NCBI GenBank assembly: GCA_040218415.1
Contig: JAVJRN010000032.1
Coordinates: 91,569-155,568, forward strand
Direction of reading: 5' to 3'
From: JAVJRN01 sp040218415
Lineage (GTDB): Bacteria > Bacteroidota > Bacteroidia > Cytophagales > Cyclobacteriaceae
DNA: 64,000 nucleotides
Position numbers and translations under genes: made by a program. The notes under the pieces are model-generated. The model had not been told where the DNA came from. It saw only the letters and a program-made list of their open reading frames with translations, and did no database searches. This document shows, piece after piece, positions 63,705-64,000 of the stretch (position 1 is its first letter; the number at the start of each line of letters is the position of its first letter).

Positions 63705-63800
63705 ATGAGCCAAGAAAAACGACTTACCATTGCAAGATCCATTGATTTTCTTTTGTTAGCATTATGCTCTTTGATAGCTTATAGTTTTTTTATCGCTTAA
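63705..63800 (+). CDS. Possible 31-residue single-TM peptide
   Basis: ATG 63705: MSQEKRLTIARSIDFLLLAL, then CSLIAYSFFIA. A basic start and one 18-residue hydrophobic helix, ending right at the stop. Preceded by TTTGACG and an AT-rich stretch that could be a promoter. Too short to be sure; could be a small membrane peptide working with the BLUF protein. Confidence 0.35.
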   Translation: MSQEKRLTIARSIDFLLLALCSLIAYSFFIA

Positions 63801-63916
63801 ATCCTTAAGCTTAAAATATCATAGGTTTTATGTTCAACTTAGAGATACTAACAATTATAAATTACTGGTATCCGACTAAAAACTGGGATATTTTGTGAGT
63901 TCTTGAAAAAATACAA

Positions 63917-63940
63917 TAGCGAGGATTTGATACCTCGCTA
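63917..63940. terminator. Terminator-like hairpin
   Basis: Perfect 8-bp stem TAGCGAGG / CCTCGCTA with an 8-nt loop. No strong T-run follows on the plus strand; on the minus strand it is followed by TTGTATTTTTTCAAG, which fits a minus-strand terminator for a gene beyond the window. Confidence 0.5.
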
Positions 63941-64000
63941 AAGTTGCTGATGTTTGAAGTCTTCACACTTTGAACATCATGGTTAAAAATACAAATCTTG

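Overview
The window looks like a piece of a marine Bacteroidota chromosome, most likely order Cytophagales. The basis is a type IX secretion C-terminal sorting domain, AT-rich DNA, TAnnTTTG-type -7 promoter boxes in front of tRNA and housekeeping genes, a DUF5777 beta-barrel protein, lipoproteins with Bacteroidota-style lipoboxes, and an S1 protein with a long acidic N-terminus. The species cannot be named from the sequence alone.

Layout. (1) 1-about 9 kb is one end of a prophage. Three overlapping plus-strand tail genes (LamG-like fibre, SGNH/SASA esterase, tail-tip protein) run into a 0.65 kb block of G-rich duplicated DNA. After it come an XRE regulator and a minus-strand operon of nine small genes, five of whose junctions carry a near-identical 57-58 nt element predicted to fold as an RNA three-way junction. 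(2) 9-18.7 kb is mostly ordinary chromosome: a BacNav-type sodium channel, a MORN-repeat lipoprotein, an ABC-F ATPase, a PQQ-type sugar dehydrogenase, HemN, dCMP deaminase and a MutS-like membrane ATPase. (3) 18.7-33.7 kb is an accessory island, all on the minus strand: a Fic enzyme with an iteron-rich upstream region, a HigBA-like toxin-antitoxin pair whose toxin seems to start at CTG, a GHKL-ATPase/PD-(D/E)XK nuclease fusion, a YbjQ/zinc-ribbon protein, several unrelated single genes (phosphatase, ABM monooxygenase, MepB, cupin), a three-gene type IX-linked surface operon, and a GNAT/XRE toxin-antitoxin pair. Two families of dispersed repeats lie in its intergenic spaces. (4) 33.7-64 kb is core: murB, an amidohydrolase, rpsA, tRNA-Cys, AIM24, an exonuclease, a metallophosphoesterase, a tetR-tolC-MFP-RND efflux operon, an alpha/beta hydrolase, purL, a cytochrome/YceI/DUF5777 operon, tRNA-Gln, prs, rplY, pth, an FtsX-type permease, a thiamine-binding protein, a BaiN-type flavoprotein, a peroxiredoxin and a BLUF photoreceptor.

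Most unusual: the five intercistronic structured elements in the prophage small-gene operon (5817-7879), where one copy carries two compensatory base-pair changes; the repeat-bounded defence-like island at 19.8-23.2 kb; and the cassette-like arrangement of single genes at 23.4-33.7 kb. No computation or database search was run. Family assignments come from motif recognition, and structures were drawn by hand.
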